This document shows positions 14,694 to 16,925 of a stretch of DNA of 16,925 bases, piece by piece. How positions within the stretch are numbered: position 1 is the first letter of the stretch; every line of letters starts with the position of its first letter. This stretch comes from Phycisphaerae bacterium (GTDB lineage Bacteria; Planctomycetota; Phycisphaerae; Sedimentisphaerales; Anaerohalosphaeraceae). The position numbers and the translations under genes are program-made. The stretch covers positions 1 to 16,925 of the forward strand of contig JAIPFN010000118.1 in NCBI GenBank assembly GCA_021736615.1, in the 5' to 3' direction. The notes under the pieces were generated by a model that was not told where the DNA came from, searched no databases, and worked only from the letters and a program-made list of their open reading frames with translations.

Positions 14694-16049
14694 TCATTTT
14701 TGGCTTGCAGGTTCATTTGTTTTATTCAATTTATCAAAAACCGCCTCCAGTTTCTTGCGGGCAGCTTGCTCTTTTGCGGGATACTTGTTTTGATTTGCTT
14801 TAGCCGGGTCCTGCCATATTTTTACGACCGGCCGAAGCTGGTTTTTGTTGTTGAGTATGTATTCTTTGCTCCTTATGTATCTGTCATCTTTATCCTGAAC
14901 ATGAACCCATTGTCGTGGTTTGGCGGGCTTTCCGAGCAACTGCGGAAGGAAACTTCGACCGTGCAGTTGTTCTTCGGGCAAAGGTGCGCCCGCCAATTCG
15001 CAGAGCGTCGGAAACAGGTCCGAAAAATCAATCAGGTCATCGTTTACCGTACCGTCTTTGATATGCCCGGGCCATCGAACGATCAGCGGGACGTGGGTGC
15101 CTCTGTCGGTCATACTCCCCTTGCCGCCCTTGATACTCTTTCCATCACCCCAGTTATTCATGAGATCCCTGTCGGTACCGTTATCGGCCAGGAAGATAAA
15201 AACAGTATTGTCGACAATATCCAATTCCTGCAACGCCTGCATCATGCGGCCGACATTCTTGTCCAGGTATCGCACCATATCAGGGAAGTATTTTGGATTA
15301 CCTTTAGGCCTCGCATTCGTCAACTCGTAGTCCTGGTCTTTACTGAACGGGGTAGGAACCCAGGGAAAGTGCGGCAGAAGGCATGTGTAGTAAGCCAAAA
15401 ACGGCTGTTTCTTTGCGGCGTTTGTCTTGATGAAATCGATCAAAAACTCGACGTTAACCTCTGGGCCGTATCTGTCTTTTATCTGCTCGGCAATGAGTTT
15501 GCCATTTCTGTTGAAGTGCGGGGTATGGAACCGGCGTGTCCTTAACTTGTCTTCATTGAATATCTGCCAGCACTGATATTGATCAAACCCGAAGTCGTTG
15601 ATCGTATTGCGCTGATGCAGGAAGCAAAGATGCCATTTGCCTGCGATAGCCGTTGTATATCCGGACTTTTTGAGCTGCCTCGCAAAACTTGGCTGATCGG
15701 TATGCAGATAGATGTTTGCATGAGCCTGCTCGTTAAAAATTACCCTTTTCAATCCATTCTTGAAAGGATAGCGTCCCGATAGCAAACTTGCACGTGACGG
15801 CGAGCAGTATGGATTGGAAAAGCAGTTAGTAAACCTCATCCCTTGTGTTGCGAGCTGATCAATATTCGGGGTTTGATGAGATGTCCCGCCGTATGTCGAC
15901 AGGCATTCAATACCCAGGTCATCAGCAAGTATAACGACAATATTCGGTTTGCTCGCTGCTTTGGCAGAATCATTATTAGATGCAGCGATCAGTACCGCAA
16001 CACAAAGAACAACAGATATCCGTATTAGTTTTGTAATATCAATATTCAT
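14694..16049 (-). CDS. Secreted S1-family sulfatase (arylsulfatase A-like)
   Basis: The 451-residue protein has a signal peptide (hydrophobic 9-23, cleavage near A-K-A-A). The formylglycine motif is C-S-P-S-R (82-86), with C82 the modified residue. Other active-site pieces are L-A-D-D-L-G (41-46), G-K-W-H-L (137-141), L-P-H-F-P-W (225-230) and A-D-N-G-T-D (288-293). It is clearly different in sequence from the downstream sulfatase, so the pair probably removes different sulfates from one glycan rather than being a recent duplication. The AAGGA ribosome-binding site overlaps the TAA stop of the GH32 gene, with 11 bp between stop and start, so expression is coupled. It is likely periplasmic or surface-exposed. 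The substrate is not assignable from sequence alone. Confidence 0.93.
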   Translation of the reverse strand: MNIDITKLIRISVVLCVAVLIAASNNDSAKAASKPNIVVILADDLGIECLSTYGGTSHQTPNIDQLATQGMRFTNCFSNPYCSPSRASLLSGRYPFKNGLKRVIFNEQAHANIYLHTDQPSFARQLKKSGYTTAIAGKWHLCFLHQRNTINDFGFDQYQCWQIFNEDKLRTRRFHTPHFNRNGKLIAEQIKDRYGPEVNVEFLIDFIKTNAAKKQPFLAYYTCLLPHFPWVPTPFSKDQDYELTNARPKGNPKYFPDMVRYLDKNVGRMMQALQELDIVDNTVFIFLADNGTDRDLMNNWGDGKSIKGGKGSMTDRGTHVPLIVRWPGHIKDGTVNDDLIDFSDLFPTLCELAGAPLPEEQLHGRSFLPQLLGKPAKPRQWVHVQDKDDRYIRSKEYILNNKNQLRPVVKIWQDPAKANQNKYPAKEQAARKKLEAVFDKLNKTNEPASQK

Positions 16050-16060
16050 TTATCGTTTCC

Positions 16061-16925
16061 TTATAACTTCTGCGATTTAAGATCCGTCCTATCGACGGTA
16101 TAAGCTGATTTCATCTTCCATGATGTTACGGACTTGACCTGTACATCACTGCCCACAGTGAAGAGCCTGGTGCCCGTGTTATACAGAGAAACCAGCTTTG
16201 GCGCGTTCATCACGGCCTGGCGATCGTTGGCGAAGACTTCGACCAGGTTCTTGTCGATGAACACCCGCAATGTCAGATCTTCGCCGTTTTTTAAAGCAAA
16301 CGGTGCACTCACAGGGCCGACCTTCAGTGTCTTGTCCTCAGCATTGACGGCAATCCTCAGGCCGTTCTTACCTTCCTTGTCGCACAGCACGTCAATGCCA
16401 AACTCTTTCGCTGATGACGCCTTGAACTTTAGTATCAACTCCACCGCGTCGCCGGCGACGTTTTTAAGCTGATATGCGGCACCGCTCTTGACGGTGATAT
16501 TGCTTTCGGTCTTCTCGTCATAGCGGAGTTTGGCGAGTTCACGCAGCGGCCTGATCCTAAGAACGCCGTCTTTAGGCAATTCCAGTTCGCGAGGCAGCGA
16601 CTGGATTCCGCCCGGCGCAACAGGCACATTGAGAAGCCAGGCCCACATGACACGACGACCGTCTTTGGTCAGCATCGACTCGGGCGCGAAGAACTGATTC
16701 CCGTTAAAACTCATCATCGCGTGAAACTCGGGAAGGTACTTGTCGTCCTTGAAATCGCCGAGATAGTAGCGGCAGCCCAATCTGTGGCTGATGCAAAGGA
16801 GCATCCACTTGTTGCCGATCTTGAACATATTGGCGCAGGAGATGTCTTCGTCTCGGCCAATTCCGAGATTCGGCGGGTAGTCTTTGTGCAGCAGTTTGCC
16901 CACGTATACCCAGTTCTGCAGGTCA
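16061..16925 (-). CDS. Glycoside hydrolase family 32 enzyme (5' truncated)
   Basis: The reading frame runs off the right edge of the window; about 288 residues remain. They begin D-L-Q-N-W-V-Y-V-G-K, a typical GH32 stretch. Then come the E-D-I-S-C-A-N-M-F region, where the family's acid/base motif (usually E-C-P/A-D) sits, and F-F-A-P-E-S-M-x-T-x-D-G-R-R-V-M-W-A-W, matching the YAPQ/E...GRR...W segment of fructan hydrolases. The C-terminal beta-sandwich includes L-R-V-F-I-D-K-N-L-V-E-V-F-A-N, the strand-and-DxxxxEVF motif of GH32. GH32 enzymes cleave beta-fructosides such as sucrose, inulin or levan. The catalytic N-terminal nucleophile region is not in the window. It is the first visible gene of an operon with two sulfatases and rsmE. 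Confidence 0.88.
   Translation of the reverse strand, partial: DLQNWVYVGKLLHKDYPPNLGIGRDEDISCANMFKIGNKWMLLCISHRLGCRYYLGDFKDDKYLPEFHAMMSFNGNQFFAPESMLTKDGRRVMWAWLLNVPVAPGGIQSLPRELELPKDGVLRIRPLRELAKLRYDEKTESNITVKSGAAYQLKNVAGDAVELILKFKASSAKEFGIDVLCDKEGKNGLRIAVNAEDKTLKVGPVSAPFALKNGEDLTLRVFIDKNLVEVFANDRQAVMNAPKLVSLYNTGTRLFTVGSDVQVKSVTSWKMKSAYTVDRTDLKSQKL

Noticed and set aside
14580..15545. Plus-strand open frame of 321 codons across the two sulfatase genes
   Set aside because: It is antisense to two sulfatases with intact active-site motifs, spans their junction, and has no recognisable domain.

Overview
The window most likely comes from a planctomycete of the class Phycisphaerae (Sedimentisphaerales-like). 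The signs are two secreted S1 sulfatases beside a GH32 enzyme, a secreted beta-helix protein ending in a single dockerin-like calcium loop (D-x-N-x-D...D followed by an 'HWLEC'-type end), and a GspG-like pseudopilin. This placement is inferred from protein style and was not tested against any database.

Layout. The left third (1-6493, plus strand) is mostly housekeeping. It holds the tail of an NfeD-like protein, a stomatin/paraslipin (SPFH) protein closed by a strong hairpin terminator, and then a near-consensus promoter driving dnaE (DNA polymerase III alpha). Two bases after dnaE starts a six-pass membrane protein of unknown function, followed by a repeat-rich gap and tmk (thymidylate kinase). 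The middle (6494-9616) holds a minus-strand pseudopilin and, divergent from it, a small double zinc-ribbon protein with its own terminator. Next comes a stand-alone transcription unit with a consensus promoter, a structured leader, a secreted beta-helix/dockerin protein and a rho-independent terminator. About 650 bp (9617-10272) then hold no intact gene, only regulatory-looking repeats and an open frame without a start codon.

The right part (10273-16925) is all minus strand. Read in the direction of transcription it runs: 5'-truncated GH32 glycosidase, sulfatase, sulfatase, rsmE, then, after a gap with its own sigma70-type promoter, a secreted Sel1-repeat protein. GH32, both sulfatases and rsmE are separated by only 8-16 bp and look like one operon. 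They suggest a secreted route for a sulfated, fructan-like glycan, with an rRNA methyltransferase gene attached at the end.

No CRISPR array, insertion sequence, tRNA, rRNA or defence system was recognised. The points most worth a second look are: a 36-bp repeat (34/36 identical) that begins exactly on the stop codon of two unrelated genes; stacked short repeats before tmk; the GH32-sulfatase-sulfatase-rsmE operon; the two-unit (72-residue) periodicity in the Sel1 protein; and the decayed-looking region at 9617-10272.
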